Source of the DNA: Diphasiastrum complanatum
Taxonomy: Eukaryota; Streptophyta; Lycopodiopsida; Lycopodiales; Lycopodiaceae
Length of the DNA: 64,000 nt
Direction of reading: 5' to 3'
Assembly (NCBI GenBank): GCA_029204225.1
Contig: MU831974.1
Span: 29,601-93,600 of the forward strand
The stretch's first letter is position 1; each line of letters starts with the position of its first letter. The translations under genes and the position numbers were made by a program. Shown here one piece after another: positions 1 through 11,540 of this stretch. Below the pieces are notes generated by a model, which saw only the letters and a list, made by a program, of their open reading frames with translations, had not been told where the DNA came from and ran no database searches.

Positions 1-120
1 CATAAACAAGTCCTTTCCCAATGCTTTGGTGAAGATATCAGATACACATTCCCTTGAGGACACATGTTGAAGCTCCACCTCCTTTGTTATGACTTGCTCC
101 CTCACAAAGTGACATGTGAT
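1..120 (-). pseudogene. Copia RNase H C-terminal tail
   Basis: Read on the minus strand, this segment gives a 40-residue open frame with the copia RNase H ending: a CHFVRE motif, the VELQHVSS strand and the DIFTKAL box. It runs off the left edge of the window. It is the only remnant of the RT/RNase H half of the neighbouring copia copy. Confidence 0.8.
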
Positions 121-582
121 GTAAATAGAACATGAAGAATCACATAGAATGTAAATGAGATGATTCTGCCATGTTATAGACTTTGAACTCTCTGGAAAAT
201 TATAGCAAGAAAACAATAAATGTAAATGAGAACCATTTGCTTGCTTGTATCCTCCCTCTTTGTCCTTTATTGCCATGTATCCACCATGAAACTCCATGAA
301 TGAACCTCCATCTCCATCTTGCCACAAGATACCATCATCACTTGATGACTTGATCATGAATGAGTGATATAATGAACCTTAAATAGCTTTATTTCTATCA
401 GCAAAACCAGCCAAGAATGCTAGTACAACTCAACATCAAAATGATGCTCACCAATGTAGCTAGTTTTACCATATCTTGACAATTTGCACACATCCACATG
501 AAAATGCTCAAACATGAGATAGAATAAGTAAAGTAAACTTGAACAACACTTCCTTGATTCTCCTTTGACCTTAATTTAGTCT
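121..582. other. Unassigned spacer at copia RT deletion
   Basis: AT-rich sequence between the copia linker and the RNase H tail. No RT motif is seen in any frame. It may be a deletion scar or a small insertion. No gene was recognised. Confidence 0.4.
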
Positions 583-1612
583 TCAATAACTTGCAAAATA
601 GATCCAAAACATCTTTCCAATTGACTCCCCTTTGATGCTCTTGACTAGCTCCAAATTGTCACTTCCCCTTTTGACTTGTTGAAGCCCTTTGAGATCAACC
701 TCTTGATCTTCAACTTGACCATCAAAGTCATTGAACAAAAAATTTTTTCCAGATCCATTACTTGTTATAAAATCATGAAAACATCCATCCACTTGCATAG
801 CATCATCTACACAAGAAGATCCACCAAAGCATGTGAGAAAAGCAAAATGAGTCACTTCCACTTGCTTACCGTTCTCATTATATCTGAGTCTTGAAGGCTT
901 TTGTCTTTTCCTTGATGTTCTCCTTGGATTTTGACTTGATGAAGGTCCATCATCATCACCATCTAAAGTAGGATCGACATAAAAAATGTTAGATCCATCT
1001 ACATCACCATCACTAATGCTTGAAGATACTTTTGGAATGTTCCCCTCATCAAAAATGACATCTCTACCAACAATCACATTGTTAGTAGATGGAATGTAAA
1101 CCTTGTAGGCTTTACTTACCTCACTATATCCAACAAATATACCTTTCCTTAAAGATGGATCTTCCTTGGTCCTATCATCAAGAGTTATATTGACATAGCA
1201 TGTGCATCCAAAAGTTCTAAGAAAGTTGACACTCGGCCTCCAAAAGGTCTCCTTCCATCCAAAATAGCACTTGACCACCTATTGCACAAAAAATTAGCAC
1301 CCAACAAAGCTTGATCCCAAATGGCTTTAGCATATTTACATAAAGTCCTATTCTTCCTTTCAGCCACTCCATTTTGTTGTGGGGTCCTTGGTGTTGTATA
1401 CTCTCTCTTGATCCCATGCTCATCACAAAAGCCTTGAACTTGGTAGATATGTACTCCACACCATTGTCACTCCTTAAGCACTTGATCCTTGTGTAAAATT
1501 GGCTCTCCCTTGCATTCTTGAACTTAACAAAGACATCATACACTTCATCTTTGCTCTTTAGTAGATAGATCCAACAAAATCTACTAAAATCATCAATGAA
1601 AGTTACATACAT
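583..1612 (-). pseudogene. Copia integrase core and linker
   Basis: The integrase part (about 1185-1612) has the FIDDFSRFCWIYLLKSKDE strand holding the first catalytic Asp and the LRSDNGVEY block with the second. A frameshift follows near 1300, where the NGVAERKNRT-type block and the NFLCNRW block fall in another frame. The frame at 583-1278 continues with FLRTFGCTCYVNITLDDR, the GIFVGYS motif and the acidic linker that normally joins integrase to RT. The frame ends at 583 without any RT motif. Confidence 0.82.
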
Positions 1613-1653
1613 CTTAGCACCACTATTGCTAATTGTAGTAATTCCATGAATAT

Positions 1654-2170
1654 CTAAATGTACAACTTGAAAAGGCTTTGTTGGGAACTTGGAAGCCCAA
1701 TCACAACTTGCTTCCTAGCCATTACCTCCAATGACTTGAAGTTGAGGTGTCCCATCCTTTTATGCCAAACCTCTTGAATAGGTATTTTCTCTCTTGCAAC
1801 ACATCCAACTTGGTTAGCAATAACTAGTTTGAACAACTTCCCTTGTCTTTTACCTTTTGCAATCAAGATATCCTTCCTTTTGATCATATAAGCATCTCCA
1901 CCAAATTCAACTTTGAGGTGTTTACTTAGCAATTGACTCACACTAAGTAGATTCTTGGTAATATATGGAATGAACAAGACATCCTCCAAATGAACATTCC
2001 TATTTGTAGAGAGAGAAAGAGGAATTGTGTCAATCTCTTTGATTGCACACTCACCATCATTGACCGTGTAGATCACCCTCTTGTCATCTCCATATGCCAA
2101 CAAAGAAGTGAAGCACTCTTTGTGAAAATTCATTTGTGAACTTGCTCCACTATCAATCCACCATGGATCT
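1654..2170 (-). pseudogene. Copia protease and GAG-pre-integrase
   Basis: The minus-strand frame starts with the aspartic protease active site WIDSGAS (about 2140-2160), continues through the NLLSVSQL block and ends with the GAG-pre-integrase signature WHKRMGHLNFKSL. A TGA lies a few codons before the active site. Order and spacing are normal for Ty1/copia. Confidence 0.82.
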
Positions 2171-2175
2171 AGATC

Positions 2176-2890
2176 TCAATCATTAGCAAGCATACATGAA
2201 GACATCACAAAAGCATCATCATTTGCATTTTGAACATCCAAACCATCCTCATCAAGAGTAGGATTATCTTGTTTGTCTCCTTTATCTCTCTTCTTCTTGT
2301 AGCACTCACTTGCAAAGTGTCCTTTGATGCCACAATAGAAGCATTGGAGCTTTGATCTATCTTTCTTTTTTCCATTTGAAGAAGCCTCCCCTTGATCTTG
2401 CCCTTTAGACCACTTACTTTTGCTTTTGCCCTTGAATTTTCCCTTGATGAACATAGCCTCCTCTCCAACTTGAGATGTTGATGAAAATCCACCTCTTGCT
2501 TGAAGCCTATGTTATTCATTGATCAAGATCTCTTGAAAATCAATCAGACATGGAAAAGTTTCTTTGAATAGAAAGACTTTGAACAATATTAGCATGAGCA
2601 TCCAACAATCGAATAAGAATAACTTGAACAAGCTCTCCTTCCTTAACGCTCTCATCAATGCAAGCTAACTCATCATTCAATGCTTTCACCCTCAAAATAA
2701 AAGTATTTGGACTTTCTTCACTCTTTTGCAAACAAGAAAAGATTTTCCTTCTTAAAATCAACACTCTAGAAGTAGATTTGGATTCATAAAGCTTCTTGAA
2801 TGAATCCTAAGCATCCTTTGATAAAGTACTCTTACCAACTTCCTTGATAAGCTCATTGGTAACATTCATCTTTATCATGTGTGTGGGGTC
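2176..2890 (-). pseudogene. Copia gag with CCHC zinc knuckle
   Basis: The left part (2176-2454) holds a zinc knuckle C-x2-C-x4-H-x4-C read as CFYCGIKGHFASEC, preceded by a Lys/Ser-rich linker. The right part (2540-2764, extending to about 2890) matches the UBN2-type gag domain, with the region ending in LNDELACIDESV and the leucine-rich LIRLLD block. A frame change separates the two. The N-terminal gag and the leader are missing. Confidence 0.78.
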
Positions 2891-3964
2891 TATGTTCTCA
2901 CATCATAGTAGCCCTCCTGCCTGTCAACAAGCATTAGAACACCGGATAGGTGCCTAACTATGGATAGATGCTACTTTTAGATAGTTCTCTACTTTTCTCT
3001 AACTCTATCACCACTACACTACTCACCCTGTACTGTACTCCACTAAACCTACATTCATCATGATTTTTGTGAAAGGAAAGAGAGAGTAGAAATGAGAGAG
3101 GGAGAGAAAGAGAAAGAGATATTAACTCTATGTTGGGAATACCCCCAATAGGACCCACGACCTAAAGTAGCGTCGGTCCCTCGGCACTCTGCTGGTTCAG
3201 TATAGTGAGCGCTTGGCTCGTCGCTGGTTGATCAGGTAGGACGTTACGTCTTCCATAAAGGTGATTCTGCCAATATCTTTCAAGTCCTTACTTGTGTGCA
3301 GGGACTTGTGGATGCCGGTGATCCATCGTTGATCGATCCAAGCTTAAAAGTGGCTCGTGGCCCAAAAGGCCAGCTTGGTAATACACACAAGTGATTGGCA
3401 GCTAATCCTCCACGCGATCTTAGGCCAATGCTTTATTTGGATCAAAACAAATTGGTGGGAGAAAATTATCCCACTTGGTCTCAATGGTCATCAGATACTC
3501 CAAATTTTGGACGTAAGTGGTTGTCGCACGAACTGTTGGATCTAGGCAATTGAAATATGTTGTGGAAAATTTGTTGAGAGCCCTTTGGGTGACTACAGTC
3601 GTTGTCCAGCCGTGCTCGGAGTTGATCTTTGGCCAATTGCAGTTGTTGAGCGTGATTTTGTCCATTGGGGTGCCACATTCTGTCCATTTGGTTCGTCGTA
3701 GACATGGCAGGAAATGGACATTTACCCGAAGTTGCTGAGGACTAGTCACATAAGGCCTAATGGCCGTAGAGTCACGTTCGAAAAGCTACTGACACCACTC
3801 TGGTTGTGGTAGGAGGGCGGGGAGTGCCTGCAACTTGTTTCCCTTGATGGTTTGCACTGAGAAGGATATCTGCCAACCTCCTCTGAAAGACTTGTGGGGA
3901 TATTTGAATAAGAATTCATTAAAAGCTTGCCTTCTCTGTGGCTAAGGCTGGGACCCATGTCTTG
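2891..3964. other. Unassigned, possible LTR debris
   Basis: There is a TGTTGGGAATACCC-type start near 3132, which resembles an LTR start, but no partner copy is seen. The minus strand has an unbroken frame at 3420-3749 (109 codons) with a Gln/Asn-rich alternative frame. Neither is recognised and both may be the decayed end of the ORF to the right. No confident gene. Confidence 0.3.
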
Positions 3965-6250
3965 GCCTTAGTCTTCTGTCTCAACTCTAGTATCGGGAGG
4001 TCCTTGGTCTTGCCCACCTGACCCCTGATTCTGACTTATTGCCCCTACTGCCTGCTGGCCTTGGTCTTGGCTTGTACTTGCCTGTGTAGCATCAAAGAAA
4101 GGTGGTGTTGGAATCACCACCGAGGTTGAGTCTTCTTCACCACAAATTGTTGACAAGCCTTGAGGGCTTGTTTGGCCTGGGTGAGCTCCTGAGTTGCGCT
4201 GGCCCTATATTTGTTGAACTTTGTCTGGTAGCTGTTTGGAAATTTTGACGATAGATTTGCACCTGACGCTAGAAGAGATTCATCTCTACTTGAGATAGTG
4301 GTCTTGAGTTAGGTGTAGGTTGAGCTAAGCAGGCGAGTTTTTCACTCTGCAAGGCTTGAATCTCTGCCCACAGGCGTGTATTTTTTGTTTCATATATTTG
4401 GAGTTGTGCCTGGAGAGGGGCAAGCCATTGGGACGCTTCAGGCTCCTGCACCTTGGTGGAGGCATCTGTCAACGCTTTGGAGAGGCTCTGGATATACTGG
4501 TTGAGGCCATCCTCCTTATGCTGCAGCTTTGTGATCTCCTGGTGCCCGTCTTGTTCGTGTTGTTGAGCAATCATGAGCTCTTGCTATACCTTCATGATTG
4601 CGGCTCGCAGTTGGGTGTTGTTCATTGCCAAATGGAGTACCCGGCTGTCCAATGAGGCCCTGGCTGCTACCGCATCCTGGATGAATGTTCCCAAGGCTTG
4701 GTAGGCTGTCGTTAAGTCCGTTGGAGCAGCCGGTACATTGACGCTTGTAGGGGCTTGTGTGGTAGTGGCCCCGATGACTTGTGCAGTGCCATCTTTATTG
4801 TCTTCAATGAGGTGCTCAAGTGATCTTTTGTCATCTGGGGCGGTGGGATCTGCCCGATCTGGTGATGGAATAAAAATAGTTTGTACAAATGTGTCATTAG
4901 GCAATGGCTGGTCGCCCTCGGCAGCCTTCGACGACGAAGTGGGTGGTGTGGGAGAAACAAAAGTGAAAACAGGGATGGAGATAGTTTGTCCAAACGAGAG
5001 AATGGATGGAACAGAGGGGAACTGTAGGGCGGTGTTGAGGACAGAAGGAGAAGATGGGGCGGAAGAGGTCTGGCGAGGTGGTGAAAAGTTAATGACCTGC
5101 ATCCACGCTAGAGTGTCCGGAGACAACTAGGAATCAGCAGGATTGAGCTGGAGAGGGAGAGCGGTGGGAACAGGAATAATGGAGGATGCGATAGTAATGG
5201 AAGAGGTGGTTGAAAATGGAACAGAGAGAGAAGTAGTATCGACCAAGAAGATGGGCATGGAAACAGAAGCAGCAGTTGTGGGTGGAACAGAAGGAAGAGG
5301 AACGACAACAAAAATAGTGGTAGGGGGCTGTACAAAAGAAGAAGTGGCGGTGATAAAAACCGGAACTATTACTGGTTGATGGTGGTACGGCATCTGGTAG
5401 CAGGTGGAGATGAGGAGGGGGGGGCAGCCCCATGCATTCTTTTGCTTGTCGTCGTGTCAGTGACTGCAGGTTGGGCAGACGTGGATGTGGTGGATGGAGG
5501 AAACAGGTTAATGTATGGCACAGTGGATGATAAAAGGCTATAATGGCAGAAGCTGCGCACTTTTGTCTCGAGAAGTGCACAGGCAAAGTTACACAGCAGG
5601 GGACCCACTACGATATGGTCACAATTTTTTGATTTGATGGAGATTGTTAGTTCGTGGATGAGGAAGGCATGCTTGTCGTATGGCACGACTATGGGACCAG
5701 AGAATCCCAAAAAGGACTCCACAATCTGACTAAACAGCTTGGACTAGATTCTGTCCTTGTGAAATATTGAAACAACCAAAAAGTTGTTCGACAAATGCAC
5801 AACCGCTTGAATTATTGGGTCCGTGATAGCCTCTATCAAGTACCCATTGTTAGTTTGGATTGGAATTTCAAGTGAGGTCTGCGTTACAAAAGGTTTTATC
5901 AGGACTTTTGTCTGACGATGAGAGATGGGCTGGCAGTCACTGGACATAATGCCGATAGTGACCATCAAGTCCACATTAATCCGTACCTTGTATGTGGTAC
6001 ACTGGTACAAGAAGTGAAAGCGTTTCTTCTGCATGTCCCAGGTGGCGTAAGCATAAAGGGCGAGGCCCATGTTGATGTCAGAGTTGAAAAGTGCCGGGTA
6101 GAATCCCATTGCTTCAAAAAGTGAGCCAGCAATCTGGAGCCATGGTTTAATCAAGGTTTCAGAAGCCAAGGGCCAGATCTAGGTGGCTGAGGGTATCTCA
6201 CGCTGGATCACCTGCTTGGTGCCAGAGTCGTCAGAAGGTGAGGAGGCCAT
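3965..6250 (-). pseudogene. Decayed ORF of about 760 codons, unidentified
   Basis: The minus strand carries a long coding region from an ATG at 6248-6250 to a TAA at about 3965. It has in-frame TAG stops at 6179, 5744, 5127, 4584 and 4269 and frame changes near 5395 and 4150-4220. The first 290 codons look globular, with aromatic-rich blocks such as GFYPALFN and MGLALYAYATWD. A Pro/Ser/Thr/Val-rich low-complexity middle (about 4750-5400) follows, then a Gln/Leu/Ala-rich segment likely to form a coiled coil (about 4150-4580), and a Gln/Gly-rich tail. I do not recognise the family. The layout loosely recalls element-borne plant transposon proteins with a helical N-terminal domain, but that is inference. 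It lies between two copies of the same copia family. Four of its five stops are CTAG. Confidence 0.55.
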
Positions 6251-6887
6251 GTTGGCAGTGATAGTTAAAGTTGGTTAAGAAGTGAGAAAAATGGTGGAAT
6301 GGGTAAAAAGTGATGGAAAAACAAGAAAAATAGTGAAAAACGAGAATTGGATGGTAGTAACAGCAGTTCAAAGCGCAGATCTGGGTTCAGAGTATGCAGA
6401 TGATGGCTTGTATGAAGTTTGGTTGCATTCGATGAACTTGAAAAATTTGGTCAAAATTTAAGCAGAGCTTCGCTAGGAAAGCTGACAAATGGCTCGAATT
6501 ATAGCGGAATTTAGAGTGCGTATTAGGTGAAATCCACTTTCCCTTGCTCAATTCCACCCAAATTTTGGCAGGAACCTTCTTTCCAAAATTCTAAGACCTC
6601 AGAGAAGTCTGCAAGAGTTCAGGAGCTGATTTGACTGCCCTGCGAAGGTTCTACGAGGGTTCAGATAGTCTGCGAGGGTTCAATCCTCATAAGAAATGAA
6701 TGCTCACACAACTTGCTCTTGTGGTTGGATATTCAAGATCAGACCATGTAGACAGACTAATTTCACTGCTTTGATTCCATTTATGCCCCTTGCGAAGGTT
6801 GGTTTGATGATCTTGATGCTCTGCGAAGGTTCTGAATATTCTGCTTTTTGGAACCCTTGCATACAAAAAATCTGAAATCCTTCACAT
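6251..6887. other. Copia 5' LTR/leader candidate with short repeats
   Basis: No gene. Between 6600 and 6840 the motif CTGCGAAGGTTC recurs four or five times in degenerate form, also as CTGCGAGGGTTC. The segment ends just before a copia-type primer site, so its right part is probably the decayed 5' LTR of the copia copy at 7.0 kb. Confidence 0.35.
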
Positions 6888-6900
6888 GATATCAGAGCTT
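6888..6900 (+). promoter_or_regulatory. Degenerate copia primer-binding site
   Basis: TGATATCAGAGCT differs by one base from the plant initiator-Met tRNA complement TGGTATCAGAGC used by Ty1/copia elements. It precedes the copia coding pieces by 150 bp on the same strand. The gag and protease that should follow are deleted. Confidence 0.45.
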
Positions 6901-7037
6901 GCTTTCAGCTTATGAAGGAGGAAATCAGATCTATCAATGATTTGGTGAAGATATCAAGTCTAGACATGCTAGAGAGGATTTTACACCAAAATTGAGTTTT
7001 TTGCTTTTGTAGATTGGATCTTTTGTAGATCAAAACC

Positions 7038-7560
7038 TTGTGTAATAGGTGGCCGAGTGCTATTTTGGATGGAAGGACACCTTTTGAGATGCTATTCAAG
7101 AGGAGGCCGAGTGTCAACTTTCTAAGAACCTTTGGATGCACATGCTATGTCAACATTACTCTTGATGATAGGACCAAGGAGGGTCCATCTTCAAGAAGAG
7201 GTATTTTTGTTGGATATAGCCTACAAGGTTTACATTCCTTCTACTAACAAAGTGATTGTTGGTAGAGATGTCATGGGAACATTCCAAAAGTCTCTTCAAG
7301 CGTGATTGATGGTAGTGTGGATGGATCTAACATTCTTGATGTTGATGAGAAGGATCCTACTTTGGATGGTGATGATGATGGACCTTCATCAAGTCAAAAG
7401 CCAAGGAGAACATCAAGAGAAAAACAAGTACCTTCAAGGCTCACATATGTCAAATGGGGAAATTATGTTGCTTTCCAAACCTCTTTGGATGAGCCTACAA
7501 GTGTAGATCAAGCAAGGAAAGAAGAGGAGCGGATGGATCCAAGCAATGGATCTCGAGTAT
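7038..7560 (+). pseudogene. Copia integrase C-terminus and linker
   Basis: The frame opens with NRWPSAILDGRTPFE, the typical end of the copia integrase, then the GIFVGYS motif. About 25 codons and a frame are lost at 7230-7300 compared with the copy at 0.6-1.3 kb. The acidic linker PTLDGDDDGPSSSQ follows. The frame changes again near 7580 where RT begins. Confidence 0.78.
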
Positions 7561-8110
7561 CAAGCTCTTATGGAGATTGGTGGAGTTACCTAAGGACAAG
7601 AAAGCTATTGGATGCAAATGGATCTTCAAGGTGAAGACAAACCAAGATGGATCTATCAACAAGTACAAGGCAAGGTTAGTGGCAAAAGGATATGCTCAAC
7701 AACAAGGGATTGACTATGATGAGACCTTTGCACCCGTGGCAAAGATGGTGAGCATTCGAGTCATCATTTCACTTGCTACACTTTATGGATGGGATCTAAG
7801 ACAAATGGACATTTCAAATGCATTCTTGAATGAGGATCTTGAGGAGGAAGTGTACATGGAGCAACCTGAAAGCTACATTTCATCAACAAAGCCAAATCAT
7901 GTGTGTATTCTACAAAAGAGTTTGTATGGCCTTAAGCAAGCACCAAGGAGTTGATATGCTAAGCTTAACACTTTTTTACTCTCTCAAGGTTTTGTTATGA
8001 GTGAGTATGATCATTCACTTTATTATAGGCTTGTTGGAAATGATGTTACCATCTTGCTAATATATGTGGATGATATCATCTTGAGTGGTGGAGACAATCA
8101 AGATGTGGAG
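7561..8110 (+). pseudogene. Copia reverse transcriptase, 3' truncated
   Basis: The RVT_2-type domain begins AIGCKWIFKVK and continues through KARLVAKGYAQ, the TFAPVAK block, the QMDISNAFLN catalytic strand (first Asp) and SLYGLKQAPRS. A TGA replaces the usual Trp after APRS at about 7952. The frame resumes with EYDHSLYYR and LLIYVDDIILSG, which carries the YVDD catalytic pair. Sequence of a different element begins at 8110. Confidence 0.85.
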
Positions 8111-8330
8111 GATATCAGCGGTAAAACACACCTTCGTAAAATATTATCTGATCCACGACGATACAATTGTCCTACAATTAATTCATAAGGTTGAGCCTTA
8201 TGAACCAATTGTCTCTTCTGTACTTTTGTCAGGGAGTCATTCGGTTGTCCTAGCATCAGGTACTCAACAATCTCTGCTACCCAATCAGCTACTGCTTCAA
8301 CATAGAACAATGCAGCATCTGCAAAGATAG
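8111..8330 (-). pseudogene. Ty3/gypsy fragment, RNase H-integrase linker
   Basis: On the minus strand the frame includes KAQPYELIVGQLYRRG followed by SDNILRRCV, the segment that in Ty3/gypsy polyproteins joins RNase H to the integrase zinc finger (compare the usual L-YRKG-x-x-x-LRRC). It is fused on its left to copia RT read from the other strand. Only about 70 codons remain. Confidence 0.6.
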
Positions 8331-8444
8331 TGCAATTAGTTGACGTGTCACATTGTAGGCCAGAAGCCTTGGCGCGTCACTACATCATGTCCACCACATC
8401 CAAGAGCTTAACAACGATCATCTAGACATACTACATCATCTCCA

Positions 8445-8645
8445 CTCAAAATTATATCATCCACATAGATTAGAAGAATAGTAACATCATTTCCAACAAA
8501 TCTATAGTAAAGTGAATGATCATACTCACTAATCTTGAATTTTTGAGAAAGTAGAAAGATGTCTTAGCATACCAACTCCTTGGTGCTTGCTTAAGTCCAT
8601 ATAAACTCTTTTGTAGAAAACACACATGATTAGGCTTGCCATGTG
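8445..8645 (-). pseudogene. Inverted copia RT fragment
   Basis: The minus strand repeats the copia RT segment at 7890-8095: KPNHVCFLQKSLYGLKQAPR, here followed by the intact Trp codon (SWYAK), then the decayed LYYR and YVDD region. The nucleotide match to the plus copy is close but not perfect. It lies 350 bp away in inverted orientation. Confidence 0.75.
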
Positions 8646-11408
8646 CGAGTTTGAGTAGATTCAAATTTGAATAGTTGAGTACATTGAATCTAGACCCAAA
8701 AATAGTAGGGTTAGCATTTTGGTGGAAAAGTCGTGGCCAAATAGGGTTTGGACTTTCTATAAAAGGATGTAACTCGTGGAGAGAGCTATCTTCTCTCTTC
8801 TCTATCTCATTTCATGCTTATACATGGTTCTTTTGGGTTCTACTATCCATTGGTGCACTCATTTCATTCAAGTTTGATCAAGTTCTATTAGTGTTTGCAT
8901 CTCATTTTGTGTGTAGATGCTGATTTTTCTACATTGGTGAGATTGGTAGTGTCTTTCTCTTTCTAACCAAAGGTCAGTTAAGTGGATTAGATCTTAAGGA
9001 TTTGAAATCCTTTACAGGAATCTCATTTGGCTCATTAATGATGTTTATATGATCACTAAACCTGTACCAAAAGGCTTCACTCTTGAGGTTTAGATCAATA
9101 CTTGATGTGATTAGATCATCCATGTCATCAACTAGCTACTTTTTAAGGAGTGTGAAAATAGTTAAAAACTAGCTAGTAGTTTATTGCCAAGTGGCACCAT
9201 TATGGGTGGCCAAATGTCACATACTCTTGTACATAGTTAGGTACTAACTTAAAGGTGATTCAAATCCATTCACATACTGCCAAATTGAGCCCTAAAACTA
9301 AGGTCCTAAATTATAGGCTAATTTTGAGGGATTTTGGTGAGTGGCATGTGACACACCTAATCCAACCACCAAGTGGGTGTGATTCCTAGATTAGGGGCTT
9401 AGATAGTAGGGTTAGGTCAAATACCTGATGATGGACAACCCTAATGCTCAGATCCAAAGCTGATCTATTATTATTTGATGAAGATCACTTAAGGCCGAGC
9501 ATCTATGTTTGAGTGATTTTGATGATCTACAAAGCTAATTGAATGCTAACTATTGGAAGTTGTTTGATGTTGCTTGTTGTCTCTCCTCTTCCACCATGCT
9601 TCATTCTCTATGGACTGTTATGTCCTTAAGTGAACAATACATCCTAACACGTAGAGGATAGAACATAAATTGACAAGTAAAGAACACTGTAATGACTCTT
9701 TCAAAATCTTGATATGCTGAAACTTCAAAGCTTGATACATTGATAACACAAATTGAAAATTTGTATAATTGCGATATCTATTATTTTCTACTTGCATGTT
9801 TTTGTTCAATCAATGTTATGCATGTTTGAGATTTGTAGACACTTATTATTATATTCTAAATTTTGCACAACAGATTTGTAACTTTGAGATAGCTTTAACT
9901 ACCAATAAGGTCTCTAGGAAGACCACTCCCTTGCATAAAAGTTAAGCAAATATCATGCTTACTCAAACTATCATAAGTAGTTGTTGTGAAAATTAATCAT
10001 GCATCATCCTCTACCATTCATCTGACTTTATGAATCATAGAAACTTAAATTTTCTTATCATAGACTTTTCCAAATGTACTAGAAAGTAAATTTTTTGGAC
10101 CACTTTTCCAATGTGGAAATTTCTATTCTAGCACCAAAAAACTTTGATGCCATAACAACTAATGGGCAGAAATTTCAACGTAATCTTGGACTCTTAGAAT
10201 TTGGAAAAGGTTTGCAAACGTCATATGACTTTTTCAAAGTATGACATTGATTGAAACATTGTCCATATGCATGTATAGTTCATGAAGTTTGAGGGCTTAT
10301 ATTTTGTCAATTAGGTTGTTGTTTGCCTTGCACTTTTAACTCTTCCATGCCATAACAAGGTTGGATAGCCTGATTGCAGCTTGTGTTGACTCTTTAGTTT
10401 TGCATTGCACATAGCCAACAACATTTGCTAAATTATCAACTTTGACACCATGACTTTACAATGGTAAGGAAGGAAGGTAGACTAGCATGACTGTAGCCAA
10501 TATTACTTTGTCACATCAGCTCTACTGTAAAGTCATTGGTAAATAAAGTAGGACTGTGTTTCCAAATCAACATCAATTTCTGCTTTGTATCATATAGAGC
10601 TGTTAAATACACATGTCATTTCTCATATCCAACTCTTGGGAGGACCTCCTTTGAATATGTAAATTTTCAATGAATGTTCTCAAAAGTATTTTTTTAAACG
10701 ATTAGAATTTTTTCAGGGTAAAAATTAAAAACTGACATGCTCCATTTCTCATGCAAAAAAAATTGGAAACTTCTTCCCTGTAGATTTCCTTGTAATTCAA
10801 CAATCGTGGAGGCAAAATAAAATTGATGACTATGGTCTCTGGATATTGATTGCAGTCTAAGGTAGTCAAATCCATGACAAGAAACTTACAGGGTTGAGAT
10901 TAACCACAAATGGAACAATTACATATACCTCTTTGACGCATCACAAAAATTTGAAGCTTTTATGCACTGCCATAGCAGATATAAGATGACAAGAGAAATG
11001 GGCCCTTTTAAAGCCCAAAATTAAAACATCTGCAGCAGATAAGCTGAATCCCGAAATTGCTCAAAAATGCTTACTTGAATCTGTTCAGTCCTAAAGGAAT
11101 TTACTATTGAATTTGCCTCTTTACAAGCTAGCTCTCACTTAGACCTCCACGTTTGTTCCAGTCAAGCATCCCTTTGATTAAGCAGACTGCTTCCATTGAA
11201 ATCAAAAAACAGGGAGTTGTTTCCCCTTGTCCTTTTAAAGCCGAAATATGTTCAGTATAGATTCTTGCTGAGAAAAATCCTTATTCCGTTCATTAACATA
11301 ACCTGCCAGATACCAAAATCAGCAGAAGCCTGGGATGTACGAACTCTTATCTCTACAATTTTTACATGGTAGCAAAAGGAACCTTACTACAGCTACAGGC
11401 TACATGAT
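8646..11408. other. No gene seen
   Basis: AT-rich sequence with no supported coding region, RNA gene or clear repeat on either strand. The right part lies downstream of the host gene that ends at 11,409 on the minus strand and would include its 3' untranslated region. Confidence 0.5.
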
Positions 11409-11540
11409 TCAAGTACGTAACTGCCACATAGGTAAATCAAAAAATGAATTGCTCACAGAAAGAGGAAGAAGCTTTTCAAGTTCGCCTAAAGCAGGTGTAC
11501 CGTAATCCTCAGCATGAACAAAGTATGTAAGTGAAAAGTT
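11409..11540 (-). CDS. Terminal exon of unidentified host gene
   Basis: Minus-strand exon of 44 codons including a TGA stop at 11,409-11,411. The only AG available between an upstream in-frame TAA and the open frame is the acceptor at 11,541-11,542. The peptide has a compact HAEDYGTPALGELEKLLP block and ends MWQLRT. Confidence 0.42.
   Translation of the reverse strand, partial: NFSLTYFVHAEDYGTPALGELEKLLPLSVSNSFFDLPMWQLRT

Larger units (their letters stand above)
1..2890 (-). mobile_element. Decayed Ty1/copia retrotransposon, RT deleted
   Basis: On the minus strand, from right to left, the pieces follow the Ty1/copia order: gag with a zinc knuckle, protease, GAG-pre-integrase, integrase, linker, then directly the last residues of RNase H. 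The RT core is missing: only 460 unrelated bases lie between linker and RNase H tail where well over 1 kb of RT is expected. Several frameshifts and stops show the copy is dead. The 5' end with LTR and primer site is not recognisable and the 3' LTR would lie outside the window. The linker is closely similar to the copia copy at 7.0-7.6 kb on the other strand, so both belong to one family. Confidence 0.85.
7030..8110 (+). mobile_element. Ty1/copia copy 2, integrase tail to RT
   Basis: The plus strand retains the end of integrase, the linker and about 180 codons of RT, and breaks off just after the catalytic YVDD. The 5' leader is fused directly to the end of integrase, so gag, protease and the integrase core are lost. 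The linker is nearly the same as in the copia copy at 0.6-1.3 kb, including FLRTFGCTCYVNITLDDRTK and DGDDDGPSSSQ. Confidence 0.85.
7890..8645. repeat. Inverted repeat of copia RT, ~200-bp arms
   Basis: Arms at about 7890-8095 (+) and 8440-8645 (-) are copies of the same RT segment facing each other. The 345-bp spacer holds the gypsy fragment and an unassigned stretch. A transcript across it could fold into a long hairpin. Arm divergence suggests an old event. Confidence 0.65.

Noticed and set aside
4738-5379. Plus-strand frames opposite the unidentified ORF
   Set aside because: They are shadows of the Pro/Ser/Thr-rich minus-strand region, with Gly/Val/Glu-rich composition and no motif.
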